This document shows, one piece after another, positions 24,326 to 33,112 of a stretch of 64,000 nucleotides of DNA. The stretch's first letter is position 1; every line of letters starts with the position of its first letter. The stretch is from Butyricicoccus pullicaecorum (GTDB lineage Bacteria > Bacillota > Clostridia > Oscillospirales > Butyricicoccaceae): positions 201,994-265,993 of the forward strand of contig JAGZIY010000001.1 in assembly GCA_018365995.1 (NCBI GenBank). Reading direction: 5' to 3'. The notes below the pieces were generated by a model that saw only the letters and a program-made list of their open reading frames with translations, had not been told where the DNA came from and did no database searches. The translations under genes were made by a program, and so were the position numbers.

Positions 24326-25702
24326 TTACTTAGTCATGAAAACGGACGCATCGCCAGCCTTTGGTGTCAGCTTGCCGTTTTCAGAGAAGCCCATTTTTTC
24401 GAGCCACATATCAAATTCCTTGATTGGCCGCAGACCAAATACCTCGCGCAGCGCCGCAGCCTCGTGGAAGCCGGTGCACTGATACATGAGCATACAGTCG
24501 TCGCCCTCCGGCACGCCCATAATATAGTTACAGCCTGCCGCAACCAACAGCGTTGCCAGATTTTCGATATCATTCTGGTCAGCCTTCATATGGTTGGTGT
24601 AGCATGCGTCACAACCCATGGGAACACCGGTCAGCTTGCCCATAAAGTGGTCTTCTAGTCCTGCACGGATAACCTGCTTGGAATCATACAGATATTCCGG
24701 TCCGATAAAGCCGACTACGGTATTAACAAGGAACGGCTGATAGCGCTTTGCAAAACCATAGCAGCGTGCTTCCATCGTCACCTGGTCCCAGCCATTGTGT
24801 GCCTCAGAGGACAGCTCCGAGCCTTGACCGGTCTCAAAGTACATGACATTCGGACCGGTGCAGGTACCCTTGCGGAGCATCATATCACGGCCTTCGTCCA
24901 GCATCTTCGCGGTCAGACCAAATGCCTCATTGCCCTTCTGGGAGCCGGCAATCGACTGGAACATCAAATCAATTGGAGCATCGAATTTGTCCGCTGCCTC
25001 AGTCTGTGTGCTCACGTGTGCCAGCACACAGATTTGGGTCGGAACCTCCCATTTATTCTTAAATTCATCAAAGCTCTTGAGGATACGTGCAACACTCTCA
25101 ACCGAATCATCTACCGGATTGAGTCCAATAACTGCATCGCCGCAGCCCAAGGACAAGCCTTCCATGACCGATGCCATGATACCCTTTGGGTCATCTGTTG
25201 TATGGTTCGGCTGCAAGCGGGACGAGAACGTGCCCGGCAGACCGATGGTCGTATTACAGTGCGCGGAAACACGCATTTTCTTTGCTGCATAGATGAGGTC
25301 CAGGTTACTCATCAGCTTACATACCGCTGCAACGATTTCTGCGGTAATGCCGCGTGATGCACGGCGAATCATCGCGCCGTCAGTTCTTTCATCGAGCAGC
25401 CATTCCCGAAACTCTGCAACGGTCATGTTCTTAAACTCACCAAAGATGGTTTCGTTGACAGAATCCTGAATGATGCGGGTTACCTCGTCCTCCTCATACG
25501 GCACTGCCGGACAATTTCGAATGTCATTGAGTGTAATATGGGACAGCACTACCTTTGCCGCAACGCGCTCCTGCGCATCTTCAGCCGCGATACCTGCCAG
25601 CTTGTCGCCTGATTTTTCCTCATTTGCCTTAGCCATAACCTCTCGCAGCGACTTAAATTCATAAGTATGACCAAACAGCTTTGTTTTCAGTATCACATTC
25701 AC
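24326..25702 (-). CDS. eutB: ethanolamine ammonia-lyase large subunit EutB
   Basis: The 458-residue catalytic subunit has the expected TIM-barrel motifs: VMAKANEEKSGDKLAGIAA, CNTTIGLPGTFSSRLQPNHT, GDAVIGLNPVDDS, GQGSELSSEAHNGWDQVTM, and MGCDACYTNHMKADQ. It binds substrate and the cobalamin with EutC. It lies 17 bases after the reactivase gene eutA. Length matches the family. Confidence 0.98.
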   Translation of the reverse strand: MNVILKTKLFGHTYEFKSLREVMAKANEEKSGDKLAGIAAEDAQERVAAKVVLSHITLNDIRNCPAVPYEEDEVTRIIQDSVNETIFGEFKNMTVAEFREWLLDERTDGAMIRRASRGITAEIVAAVCKLMSNLDLIYAAKKMRVSAHCNTTIGLPGTFSSRLQPNHTTDDPKGIMASVMEGLSLGCGDAVIGLNPVDDSVESVARILKSFDEFKNKWEVPTQICVLAHVSTQTEAADKFDAPIDLMFQSIAGSQKGNEAFGLTAKMLDEGRDMMLRKGTCTGPNVMYFETGQGSELSSEAHNGWDQVTMEARCYGFAKRYQPFLVNTVVGFIGPEYLYDSKQVIRAGLEDHFMGKLTGVPMGCDACYTNHMKADQNDIENLATLLVAAGCNYIMGVPEGDDCMLMYQCTGFHEAAALREVFGLRPIKEFDMWLEKMGFSENGKLTPKAGDASVFMTK

Positions 25703-25719
25703 TCACCTCACGTTATGTT

Positions 25720-27153
25720 TTACGAATTGAAAATCAATGTCTTGATTACCACAGGAACGACATGACCATTTGCAAGCGGTTCCCCGATATCAATGTAATC
25801 CCCGCTTAATGTGCGGATTCCGTCAATGCAAATCACGTCCTTTTTATGTTCCAGCTTGACCTTGACTGCATTGCCGAGTACCTTGCCGATGTCGTTTTCC
25901 ACAATGATAATAAACGGATATGGGGTATCAATCGCCTCCTTTGCCCCTTGAATCACTGCATCTGCCAGCGCCTGAATGTCCGCAAAGCTGGTGCGCCCGC
26001 TGCCGGTAAATGCAATTGCAATTTGTTCCGGCTTTCCTTCCGGTCTGTACAGAGGCAGTTGGTTTTTGATAGAAGCTGAGAGCGTTTCCAGCGTCGTCTC
26101 ATCTTCCTCGGGCACTTTGAGAATGGGCACATTTTTGAGCGGCAGTTTTTCGCGCACGTAGGTAATCGTACTGCCGCTGACCTCTGTCGTGTGTGTGCCC
26201 GCACCGACAACGGTAGCCCGAATCGTTTCGGCGGCCTCATACAGCGTGACCTTGCCGAATGACGGATTCTTGCGTATGGCTCGCCCAAGCAATACGCCGA
26301 TATCCCCATAGCGGAATACATCGTCCGCCGCGGGTTTGTAAATATAATCAGCCACACCGCCCGAGAATGTCACGCCGCAAACGGCGGGTTCGGACGGAAT
26401 GGGCGTGCCATCATTGGTATAAAGCCCTGCATGCTCCTCGTCCTGTGGCTTGAGGAACAGCGCCTGCGCCAGATGGTCTGCCATCAATTCGCACACGGCA
26501 GTGAGCTTTGAAACATCAGCCTTATCTCCGACTGCAATCGAAATGCCGTGTTTCCGTGCCATTTCCTGTGTTTTGGAATAAATATAAGTAATCTTATCAT
26601 CTTGTATCTGAATGAGTCTGCCGCCGATATCCAAACAGCTGACTCCCTTGAGCGTTCCCTTTTGGAACACGGCGATATTTGAGGTACCGCCACCGACATC
26701 AATGTTGGCAACTGTGGTACGGTGTTCCTCCGAAATTTTATCTGTCCCCGCGCCGCGCGCAGAGAGCACACTTTCGAGGTCCGGTCCGGCAGTTGCAACC
26801 ACAAAATCACCTGCAAAATCAGACAGCGCCTCCAAAACCTGATTGGCATTCTGCTTGCGTGCCGTTTCTCCTGTGATGATGACCGCACCGGTTTGCAGGT
26901 CTGCGGGCTTCATGCCAGCCTTTGCATATTCGTCCTGAACGATTTTCTTGACCGCATCGGCATTGATTTCGTTTGCAGAAACAAGCGGTGTAAAATAGAT
27001 ATCGCTCCGATAAACGACCTCTTTTTCTACGATGCTGACGCGCGGCACCGCATAATTTCCAGCAAGGTTTTCCACGATGAGGCGACTGAATACCAGCTGT
27101 GTGGTGGAAGTCCCGATATCAATTCCAACACTTTGAACGACCTCGTGCATCAT
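25720..27153 (-). CDS. eutA: ethanolamine ammonia-lyase reactivase EutA
   Basis: EutA uses ATP to swap damaged cobalamin from EutBC. The 477-residue protein is an actin/Hsp70-like ATPase with SVGIDIGTSTTQLVFSRL, VITGETARK, NIDVGGGTSNIAVF and CGVTFSGGVADYIY. An AAAGG site lies eight bases before the ATG. It is the first gene after an intrinsic-terminator-like hairpin, so the lyase part may be separately attenuated. Confidence 0.96.
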   Translation of the reverse strand: MMHEVVQSVGIDIGTSTTQLVFSRLIVENLAGNYAVPRVSIVEKEVVYRSDIYFTPLVSANEINADAVKKIVQDEYAKAGMKPADLQTGAVIITGETARKQNANQVLEALSDFAGDFVVATAGPDLESVLSARGAGTDKISEEHRTTVANIDVGGGTSNIAVFQKGTLKGVSCLDIGGRLIQIQDDKITYIYSKTQEMARKHGISIAVGDKADVSKLTAVCELMADHLAQALFLKPQDEEHAGLYTNDGTPIPSEPAVCGVTFSGGVADYIYKPAADDVFRYGDIGVLLGRAIRKNPSFGKVTLYEAAETIRATVVGAGTHTTEVSGSTITYVREKLPLKNVPILKVPEEDETTLETLSASIKNQLPLYRPEGKPEQIAIAFTGSGRTSFADIQALADAVIQGAKEAIDTPYPFIIIVENDIGKVLGNAVKVKLEHKKDVICIDGIRTLSGDYIDIGEPLANGHVVPVVIKTLIFNS

Positions 27154-27179
27154 ATCACCAACCTTTCTCCATGTAACGT

Positions 27180-27227
27180 AAAAGCGCAGCTCAGGGCGCA
27201 GGAAAATTCCTGCCTCCCGAGCTGCGC
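27180..27227 (-). terminator. intrinsic terminator-like hairpin between eutW and eutA
   Basis: GCGCAGCTC (27184-27192) pairs with GAGCTGCGC (27219-27227), with an inner GCAGGAA/TTCCTGC hairpin, then TTTT on the minus strand. It lies inside the eut operon before eutA. It could lower expression of downstream genes or act as a regulated attenuator. Confidence 0.75.
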
Positions 27228-27257
27228 CGCACGGTTCTTTCTATTTTGATTCCGATG

Positions 27258-28685
27258 CTACGTCACACCGGTCAAATCCATAATTTGATTTTTGAAGTCA
27301 AAGCTGACATGGGTGCCATTGCTGTTGGAATCCATGGCGAGCTTGCCGCGCAGCTTATCCTTTACCAGCGTTTGTACAATGGATAAGCCCAAGCGGTCAT
27401 TGTTGATTTTGTTTATATCGAAGCCGCAGCCGTCATCGGTCACTTCAATGCAGGAATACAGCTCCCCGCCGGTCACCAGAATCCGGATTCGACCTTTTTT
27501 TCGTCCAACAAATGCGTATTTGAGCGAGTTTTGCAGCAGTTCATTGATGACCAGTGCAACCGAAGTTGCAATGTCGGAATCCACCTTAAAGTCATCGCCC
27601 TCCAGCGAGATGGACAATTCCAAGTGCTGCGGCGCGAAGTATCGGACGGCATTGTTTTTGATGTTGACAATGACCTCACCAATCATGACTTGGTCTACAC
27701 CGCTCTGTGCAAGCAGCTCATGCGTTGCCGCAATCGAAAGGATACGGTTCATGCTTTCCGTCAGCACGCGCCGTGTGATTTCATTTCCGCTGCGTCGGAT
27801 TTGCAGACGCAGAAGGCTTGCAATGGTTTGCAGGTTGTTCTTGACCCTGTGGTGCATCTCCTTGATGGCAACGGATTTCAAAATCAGCTGTTTTTCCTGC
27901 TCACGCATAAAGGTGATATCCCGCATGATGATTGCAAAGGCGATATCGCCCGATTGAATTTGAATCCGCTTGATGGACAGAGAATATTGTCCGACGATTG
28001 TTTCAACCGCCGAATACCCCTCCGGCGGGTCACATTCTGCATAAATACTTCCTGTCAAGCGAATATTTTCATATTTTTGTCCTAAAATATCATCAACATA
28101 TCCGAGTTTTGTGTAAAGCTCATGTGCCAGTGAATTGCGAAACGTCACAACGCCTGCACGGTTGACGATGAGCAGCGCTTCATCAATGCACTCCGGCAGC
28201 CAGTGATTTTCGTCCGTCATGTGGGTGATGGCCTGTGCCATGCGTTCAAAGCTCTGTTCCGAGAAATGCAGCCGTTCGCGCACTCTTTGCTGTTCATCTG
28301 CGTGTTTTTCGATAATCAGTACACCGATGACCTTGCTCGCATGTGAAATCGGCTCAACCGACTGAATCACATGTGTGCTTTCCTGCGTGACTGCTTTCAT
28401 TTGCTTGGTGGTCACACCCAGCTTCATGGTTCTTGCGACTGCTGGTTCATTTTCCGGCTTGGCGAGCAGCCCCACCACGGTTTTTTTATAAGATGAGGGA
28501 ACCCCCTGCGGCTTGGCTTCTGCCACAACAATGGCATCACCATCTGACGTTGGGCAGTCTACAAAAACATCTGCCTCCTCTAAGTTGGCGATGGGCTGCA
28601 AGGAGACTGCCATGCTTGTGATGATTTTGATTTCCTCATCGGTTAAACTGGTATATTGCTTACACAGCTCGACAATGCGATTCAT
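27258..28685 (-). CDS. eutW: EutW sensor histidine kinase
   Basis: A cytoplasmic sensor of about 475 residues: an N-terminal EutW-type sensor region, a PAS-like domain near residues 175-270 (EALLIVNRAGVVTFRNSLAH), a HisKA_2 dimerisation domain with phosphoacceptor His in KEMHHRVKNNLQTIASLL, and an HATPase (INELLQNSLKYAF, DDGCGFD). EutW senses ethanolamine and phosphorylates EutV. GGAGG sits within the end of eutV and the start is just one base past the eutV stop, so translation is coupled. Confidence 0.95.
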   Translation of the reverse strand: MNRIVELCKQYTSLTDEEIKIITSMAVSLQPIANLEEADVFVDCPTSDGDAIVVAEAKPQGVPSSYKKTVVGLLAKPENEPAVARTMKLGVTTKQMKAVTQESTHVIQSVEPISHASKVIGVLIIEKHADEQQRVRERLHFSEQSFERMAQAITHMTDENHWLPECIDEALLIVNRAGVVTFRNSLAHELYTKLGYVDDILGQKYENIRLTGSIYAECDPPEGYSAVETIVGQYSLSIKRIQIQSGDIAFAIIMRDITFMREQEKQLILKSVAIKEMHHRVKNNLQTIASLLRLQIRRSGNEITRRVLTESMNRILSIAATHELLAQSGVDQVMIGEVIVNIKNNAVRYFAPQHLELSISLEGDDFKVDSDIATSVALVINELLQNSLKYAFVGRKKGRIRILVTGGELYSCIEVTDDGCGFDINKINNDRLGLSIVQTLVKDKLRGKLAMDSNSNGTHVSFDFKNQIMDLTGVT

Positions 28686-28686
28686 G

Positions 28687-29268
28687 TTATCCTCCAGCTT
28701 GCAGAATGATTTCTGCGACACGGCGCATGGAGAGATTTTTGGTCAAGCTCAGCTTGCGAATAAACTCATAGGCTTCCTGTTCGCACAGCCCATTGCGCAC
28801 CATGATTTTACCCTTTGCCTTTTCGATGATGCTGCGGCTTTCCAGCCGTTCCTCCACCTTTGCCATATCCTTTTGCAGCTTCTGCATTTCTTTGTTGCGT
28901 GCAACCGCAAGTTCAATGCTGGGAATCAGTGATTTTTCATCAATGGGCTTCACCAGATACCCGCTCACACCGACTTCCTTTGCGCTGTCGATAAACTCAC
29001 GTTCGCTGTATGCCGTCAGCAGCACGACCGCCGCGCCAAGCTTTTCTTCAAACATGATACGCGCTGCGGATAGACCGTCCAGCAGCGGCATTTTGATATC
29101 CATGAGAATCAGGTCAGGGCTTTGCGTTTTGCAAAGTTCCACGGCATCGAAGCCATCGGTTGCCTCACCGACCACCTCATACCCCTTTTCCGTCAGGATT
29201 TCACGCAAATCCATTCTTGTAATTGGTTCATCGTCTGCAATCGCAACCCGAAGCGATGCCTTTTTCAT
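28687..29268 (-). CDS. eutV: EutV ANTAR response regulator
   Basis: A 193-residue protein with a receiver domain (VAIADDEPITR, phosphoacceptor Asp57 in LILMDIKMP, Lys in GYLVKPID), a coiled-coil, and a C-terminal ANTAR RNA-binding domain (EKAKGKIMVRNGLCEQEAYE, LSMRRVAEIIL). Phosphorylated EutV dimers bind twin hairpins in eut leader RNAs and prevent terminator formation. A matching leader element lies at 31371-31428. Confidence 0.97.
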   Translation of the reverse strand: MKKASLRVAIADDEPITRMDLREILTEKGYEVVGEATDGFDAVELCKTQSPDLILMDIKMPLLDGLSAARIMFEEKLGAAVVLLTAYSEREFIDSAKEVGVSGYLVKPIDEKSLIPSIELAVARNKEMQKLQKDMAKVEERLESRSIIEKAKGKIMVRNGLCEQEAYEFIRKLSLTKNLSMRRVAEIILQAGG

Positions 29269-29298
29269 AAATGTCCCCCCGTGGTAATTGACAGCCGT

Positions 29299-29748
29299 TT
29301 AGTCATATCCCAGCAGCTCGGTAAGCGCTTCAAAGCCCGTTCCGCAAACACTGCTTGTCACGAACAGCCGCTGTGCGCCCGCCATCTCCAGATATTTTTT
29401 TGCATCTGCAATCTGATGTTCGCTGGCACAGTCTGCCTTGGTCACAACCCCAATGGCAGGCTTAGCAAACATACTGGTGTATGCCGGCGGGAACATGGTT
29501 CCATTCTCCGTCGCGTCCTGCACCAGCACAATGAGGTCGGCATCTGTCGAGGTGACCATCAGAGCGCCGCGCATATAGGTGCGCTCAAGGTATTCGCCCG
29601 GTGTATCAATCATGGTCTGATTGATAACCTGTACAGTTTGCGTCTTATAATATTTGATTGCCTCATGATTTAAGTATTGGCAGAGTGTTGTCTTTCCCGC
29701 CCCTGAGCGTCCAATCAAAATGATTCGTTTTGTCTTTTTTTCTTCCAT
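29299..29748 (-). CDS. eutP: EutP, P-loop GTPase-like/acetate kinase protein
   Basis: A 149-residue P-loop NTPase with Walker A GRSGAGKTTLCQ, MIDTPGEYLE and VVTKADCAS motifs. EutP in Salmonella has been reported to have acetate-kinase activity. It ends 30 bases before eutV and starts eight bases past the eutS stop. Normal length. Confidence 0.93.
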   Translation of the reverse strand: MEEKKTKRIILIGRSGAGKTTLCQYLNHEAIKYYKTQTVQVINQTMIDTPGEYLERTYMRGALMVTSTDADLIVLVQDATENGTMFPPAYTSMFAKPAIGVVTKADCASEHQIADAKKYLEMAGAQRLFVTSSVCGTGFEALTELLGYD

Positions 29749-29756
29749 ACGCTGCC

Positions 29757-30107
29757 TCAGGTTTTGGTAATTGGTGCGGACGCAAAGCCCATTTTATCAC
29801 AGAGCACCGACATGACATCGTGAAGCGAAGCCTCAACCGCCGCAACATCTCCGGTAATGACCAGCGAGCCATTAAAGCGGTCTACAAAGCCAATGGAAAT
29901 ATCTGCCGCCTTGCTTGCCACATCGGCTGCAATCATGGCAGCTTCACTCGGCGTAATGGTAAAGATACCGATTGCACCGCGGGCATCAATCAGCCCGAGC
30001 TTTCCGTAGAGCTGCTCCACGGGACTGGCAATGACATGGGCGAGGGTTACCTGCTTGCCCGGCACAAATTCCTGTATAATGCGCGCTTTTTCATCGAGTT
30101 CTATCAT
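29757..30107 (-). CDS. eutS: EutS BMC shell protein
   Basis: A 116-residue single BMC domain of the circularly permuted EutS type (RIIQEFVPGKQVTLAHVIASP, AIGIFTITPSEAAMIAAD, GSLVITGDVAAVEASL). EutS forms bent hexamers thought to sit at shell edges. The bending glycine of the family cannot be fixed from this reading. It lies between eutG and eutP. Confidence 0.94.
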   Translation of the reverse strand: MIELDEKARIIQEFVPGKQVTLAHVIASPVEQLYGKLGLIDARGAIGIFTITPSEAAMIAADVASKAADISIGFVDRFNGSLVITGDVAAVEASLHDVMSVLCDKMGFASAPITKT

Positions 30108-30134
30108 AATATCCGGTTCCTCCTCATCGACGCA

Positions 30135-31286
30135 TTATAGATTCAAATTGCTGATACGGGTTCCTTTGACGAATGCCTGCCGATACAGCCCAATGATATC
30201 CTCTCGGGTGACGGTTTTCGGATTGGTTGCCGTACAGCGGTCTGCGAGCGCAGCATCTGCCATGGGTTCCAGCATTTCCTCCAGCTGCTCCTCAGTCACG
30301 CCTGCATCTTTGAGACATTGCGGGATTTCCATGCGTGCCTCCAGCCGGCGCACCAGATGAATGAGGTTCAAGGCGCTCTGTCGGATGCTGGAGGAGCCGA
30401 TGCCAAGCTCTGCGGAGAGCTGTGCATAGCGTGACGCAGTATCAGTCAGCGTGGTCTCACAGCCTGCATTGAAGCTCATGACATAGGGCAGTAAAATTGC
30501 ATTTGCCCGTCCATGCGGAATGTGTGCCCGTGCGCCGAGCGCGTGTGCCATGCTGTGGCACAGACCCAGACCGGCGTTTGAGAACGCGGCACCCGCCAAA
30601 CAGGAGGCATTGTGCATACCCTGCCGTGCCTTGAGGTTGTCCGGCTCCTGATACGCATGGAGCAGATGCTGGTCTACCAGTTTGACAGCCTTTTCTGCGA
30701 GGGCATCGGTAAAGTCATTGGCTTCTGTACAAACGTATGCTTCGATTGCATGGGTCAGTACGTCCAATCCAGTGTCCGCGGTAATTTTGGGCGGAACGGT
30801 TTTGGTGAGCGCTGCATCGAGCACCGCATAATCAGGCAGGAGCGCGTCATCAATGAGCGGGTATTTGACCCCCTTTGTCTGGTCGGTGATGACAGCGAAC
30901 TTACTGACCTCACTGCCTGTGCCGCTTGTGGTTGGGATTGCGATAAAGGGCACATCGCGCAGGTCAAACTGACGGGCGGCAAAATACATAATGGCTTTTG
31001 CGGCATCAATGGAGGAGCCGCCGCCCAGCGCAATCACCGCATCTGGCTGAAAATAGAGGATATTGGAAACCCCCTCGGTTACGATATCAATATCGGGGTC
31101 TGGGGTAACCTCTGAAAAAATCTGATACTGTGCATGGTCGCCCATCTGGTCTGTCAGATAGCTGACCGCACCGCTTTCGTGCATAAACCGATCGGTGACG
31201 ATAAAAACCCTCTGCATACCGGCAAGCATTTTCCGAATTGCGTCGCCGCCAATCAATATTTTTGTATGCAGGTCAAATTTGTCCAT
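30135..31286 (-). CDS. eutG: EutG iron-containing alcohol dehydrogenase
   Basis: First gene of the operon. A 383-residue group III alcohol dehydrogenase that reduces acetaldehyde to ethanol and regenerates NAD for EutE. NAD motif VIALGGGSSIDAAKA, PTTSGTGSEVS, and the metal-binding region SMAHALGARAHIPHGRANA are visible. AAGGAGG lies ten bases before the ATG. The operon leader with promoter, ANTAR-like hairpins and terminator precedes it. Confidence 0.95.
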   Translation of the reverse strand: MDKFDLHTKILIGGDAIRKMLAGMQRVFIVTDRFMHESGAVSYLTDQMGDHAQYQIFSEVTPDPDIDIVTEGVSNILYFQPDAVIALGGGSSIDAAKAIMYFAARQFDLRDVPFIAIPTTSGTGSEVSKFAVITDQTKGVKYPLIDDALLPDYAVLDAALTKTVPPKITADTGLDVLTHAIEAYVCTEANDFTDALAEKAVKLVDQHLLHAYQEPDNLKARQGMHNASCLAGAAFSNAGLGLCHSMAHALGARAHIPHGRANAILLPYVMSFNAGCETTLTDTASRYAQLSAELGIGSSSIRQSALNLIHLVRRLEARMEIPQCLKDAGVTEEQLEEMLEPMADAALADRCTATNPKTVTREDIIGLYRQAFVKGTRISNLNL

Positions 31287-31335
31287 GCAAAACCGCCTCC
31301 TTGTGCAAAGCTCTTTTCAGAAGGCTCAAATGCGC

Positions 31336-31379
31336 AAAAAAGCGCCTTGAACCCTACTGACTTGTGAGTCAAGACGCTT
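31336..31379 (-). terminator. leader terminator of the eut operon (antitermination target)
   Basis: AAGCGTCTTGA (31369-31379, minus strand) pairs with TCAAGGCGCTT (31340-31350) with one G-U pair, followed by a T run. Its 5' arm overlaps the second EutV-like hairpin, so the two cannot form together. Confidence 0.85.
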
Positions 31380-31428
31380 CGTCGCACCTTATCCGCTAAC
31401 TGTAAATGAACGCCATGCTTCATCGCAC
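31371..31428 (-). promoter_or_regulatory. candidate EutV (ANTAR) twin-hairpin antiterminator site
   Basis: Two similar short hairpins lie in the leader on the minus strand: GTGC-GATGAA-GCAT (31415-31428) and AAGGTGC-GACGAA-GCGTCTT (31371-31390). Loops read GANGAA. The motif published for enterococcal EutV sites is, from memory, AGCAANGRRGCUY, that is, a six-base loop with A at 2, G at 4 and purines at 5 and 6; these loops fit except for G at loop position 1. The second hairpin shares bases 31371-31379 with the terminator, as expected for antitermination. Confidence 0.7.
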
Positions 31429-31447
31429 TTGTCCATTCAATGGTGTT

Positions 31448-31476
31448 ATCATACACCATTTTTGCCAAATTGTCAA
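31448..31476 (-). promoter_or_regulatory. promoter of the eut operon
   Basis: TTGACA (31471-31476) and TATGAT (31448-31453) on the minus strand with a 17-base spacer. Strong constitutive look, consistent with control by antitermination after initiation. Confidence 0.85.
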
Positions 31477-31519
31477 GGATTTTTTCTAATTTTCACAGCG
31501 CTTTGACCGTTTTTGGCTC

Positions 31520-31549
31520 TTGACTTTTACCGGATACCGCTGTCATAAT
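31520..31549 (+). promoter_or_regulatory. promoter of the Eis-like acetyltransferase
   Basis: TTGACT (31520-31525) and CATAAT (31544-31549) with an 18-base spacer, divergent from the eut promoter. Confidence 0.55.
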
Positions 31550-31617
31550 AGGGTTAGCTGGTGCGCGTACAGACCGTTTTCCAGCCGGTCTGTCCAAACT
31601 TGCAAAGGAGTGAAATA

Positions 31618-32853
31618 ATGGAAATCAGATTCGTTCTTCCCGAGGAGGTCGCGCAGCTCAGGCGGAATGTGCTGACAGCATTCCCCTCCAAAACGCCTGA
31701 CGAGCTCCTTTCCAACATGAAAAGCGAACTGTACGAGCCAAACGAGGGACGTTACCTCGGCTGTTTCGACGATGACGGAACACTAATTGGCTCCATCCTA
31801 ATGATGGATTTCACCCTCAACGTCAGAGGCGTGATGATGCCCATGGGGGCTGCCGCCTATGTATCCACAAATTTTTTACACAAAAAGGAACATATCGCAC
31901 GCAATCTCCTGCGGGTTCTGATGGGATACTACACAAAGCTTGGAACCGCCGTAGGCTGCCTGCACCCGTTCAACCCTGCGTTCTATCGCAAAATGGGATA
32001 CGGACACTGTATGCAGGCAAATTTCTATATGCCGAAGGCAAGCGCAGTCCGTTCATTTGGGCACAAGGAAAATCTTTGCTTTGCCGAAAAAGAAAAGGAC
32101 ATGGACGCCGTTCTGGACTATTACCATGCGTTTGCCAAGCGCACAAACGGTTCCACCATACACCACTACATGGACCCACACCGTATTTTTGATATGCCTT
32201 ATGTGGTTCTCTGCCGAAAAGAGGGTCGCATTACAGGTTATCTCACCTTTGAATTTGTCGAAGTCGATCATTACACCGACATGTATCATGATTTGTGCGT
32301 TCGGGAAATGATTTATGATGACCTTGACACACTCGAGCAATTTATGACTTTCTTCGCCTCTCAGACCGACCAAATTGACCGGATACGCATCTATTCTCCC
32401 GATGACTATCTGCATACCATGTTTACCAATCCAGACAGCGGCGAGAACCGCGCCCATGATGGCTGTATTCATGAAATTGGCCGACGTACAATGGGCAATA
32501 TGATTCGGCTGTTCAGCGTTGCAGATTATTTCGCCGTGCAGACACATTGCTGCAATCCAGTATCCCGTCCGTTTACACTTGCCGTCAAGCTGACCGATAC
32601 CTTCCTCGAGCAAAACAACCGCACTTTCCTGCTGTACATCGAGGGCAGCCATGTTTCTCTTACAGAGAGTGGTGTGCCTGATGCCGTGCTTTCGTCTGAC
32701 ATTTCCGACTTTTCGTCGTTTGTCATCGGTGCGCTTCCGCTTTCGGAGCTTCTGCGGCTCGGACGCATGCAGCTGGATTGCCCAAGCTATGCCCGCGATA
32801 TCCAAAACGCGATTGGCTGGGATATCCGTCCCTGCAATTATACTTATTTCTAA
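31618..32853 (+). CDS. GNAT-family N-acetyltransferase, Eis-like
   Basis: A protein of about 411 residues with the three-part plan of Eis-like acetyltransferases: an N-terminal GNAT domain with acetyl-CoA region (VPEEVAQLR-like start, GAAAYVSTNFLHKKEHIARNLL), a second GNAT-like half (FEFVEVDHYTDMYHDLCV), and a C-terminal SCP2-like domain (FTLAVKLTDTFLEQNNRTFLL). Eis proteins acetylate amines on aminoglycosides or peptides; the substrate here is unknown. AAAGGAG precedes the ATG at 31618. It is divergent from eut, and I see no link between them. Confidence 0.8.
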   Translation: MEIRFVLPEEVAQLRRNVLTAFPSKTPDELLSNMKSELYEPNEGRYLGCFDDDGTLIGSILMMDFTLNVRGVMMPMGAAAYVSTNFLHKKEHIARNLLRVLMGYYTKLGTAVGCLHPFNPAFYRKMGYGHCMQANFYMPKASAVRSFGHKENLCFAEKEKDMDAVLDYYHAFAKRTNGSTIHHYMDPHRIFDMPYVVLCRKEGRITGYLTFEFVEVDHYTDMYHDLCVREMIYDDLDTLEQFMTFFASQTDQIDRIRIYSPDDYLHTMFTNPDSGENRAHDGCIHEIGRRTMGNMIRLFSVADYFAVQTHCCNPVSRPFTLAVKLTDTFLEQNNRTFLLYIEGSHVSLTESGVPDAVLSSDISDFSSFVIGALPLSELLRLGRMQLDCPSYARDIQNAIGWDIRPCNYTYF

Positions 32854-32948
32854 ACAGATACAAGCTGTCGAAAAAGTATTGCGCGCCCATGGCGCGCATA
32901 AAATCCTGTAAAAAGATGCGACATGTCCGTGACTTTTTACACAGAAAA

Positions 32949-32986
32949 ATGCCCGAAACCGCTCATTGATGCGCGATTTCGGGCAT
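32949..32986. terminator. bidirectional-type hairpin between acetyltransferase and nadC
   Basis: ATGCCCGAAA (32949-32958) pairs with TTTCGGGCAT (32977-32986); a T run follows on the minus strand. Two more hairpins lie nearby: TGCGCGCC/GGCGCGCA (32880-32898) and GGACACG/CGTGTCC (33047-33068), the last followed by TTTT on the plus strand. Confidence 0.7.
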
Positions 32987-33112
32987 TCTTCGTCTAGAAC
33001 ACTTTTCGCGGCAGACACCTCGAAAAATCGTTTTTCGACAAACTCAGGACACGTTTTGCAGCGTGTCCTTTTGCTATGCTTTTCTGCCACTATATGAATA
33101 CAAAAATTTGGT

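Noticed and set aside
27228..27257. Possible EutV hairpin before the eutW-eutA terminator
   Set aside because: AGCATCGGA resembles the motif start, but no closing stem forms and no twin is present.
33021..33037. CGAAAAA/TTTTTCG hairpin as a terminator
   Set aside because: The stem is AT-rich and no T run follows beyond it. Better hairpins flank it.
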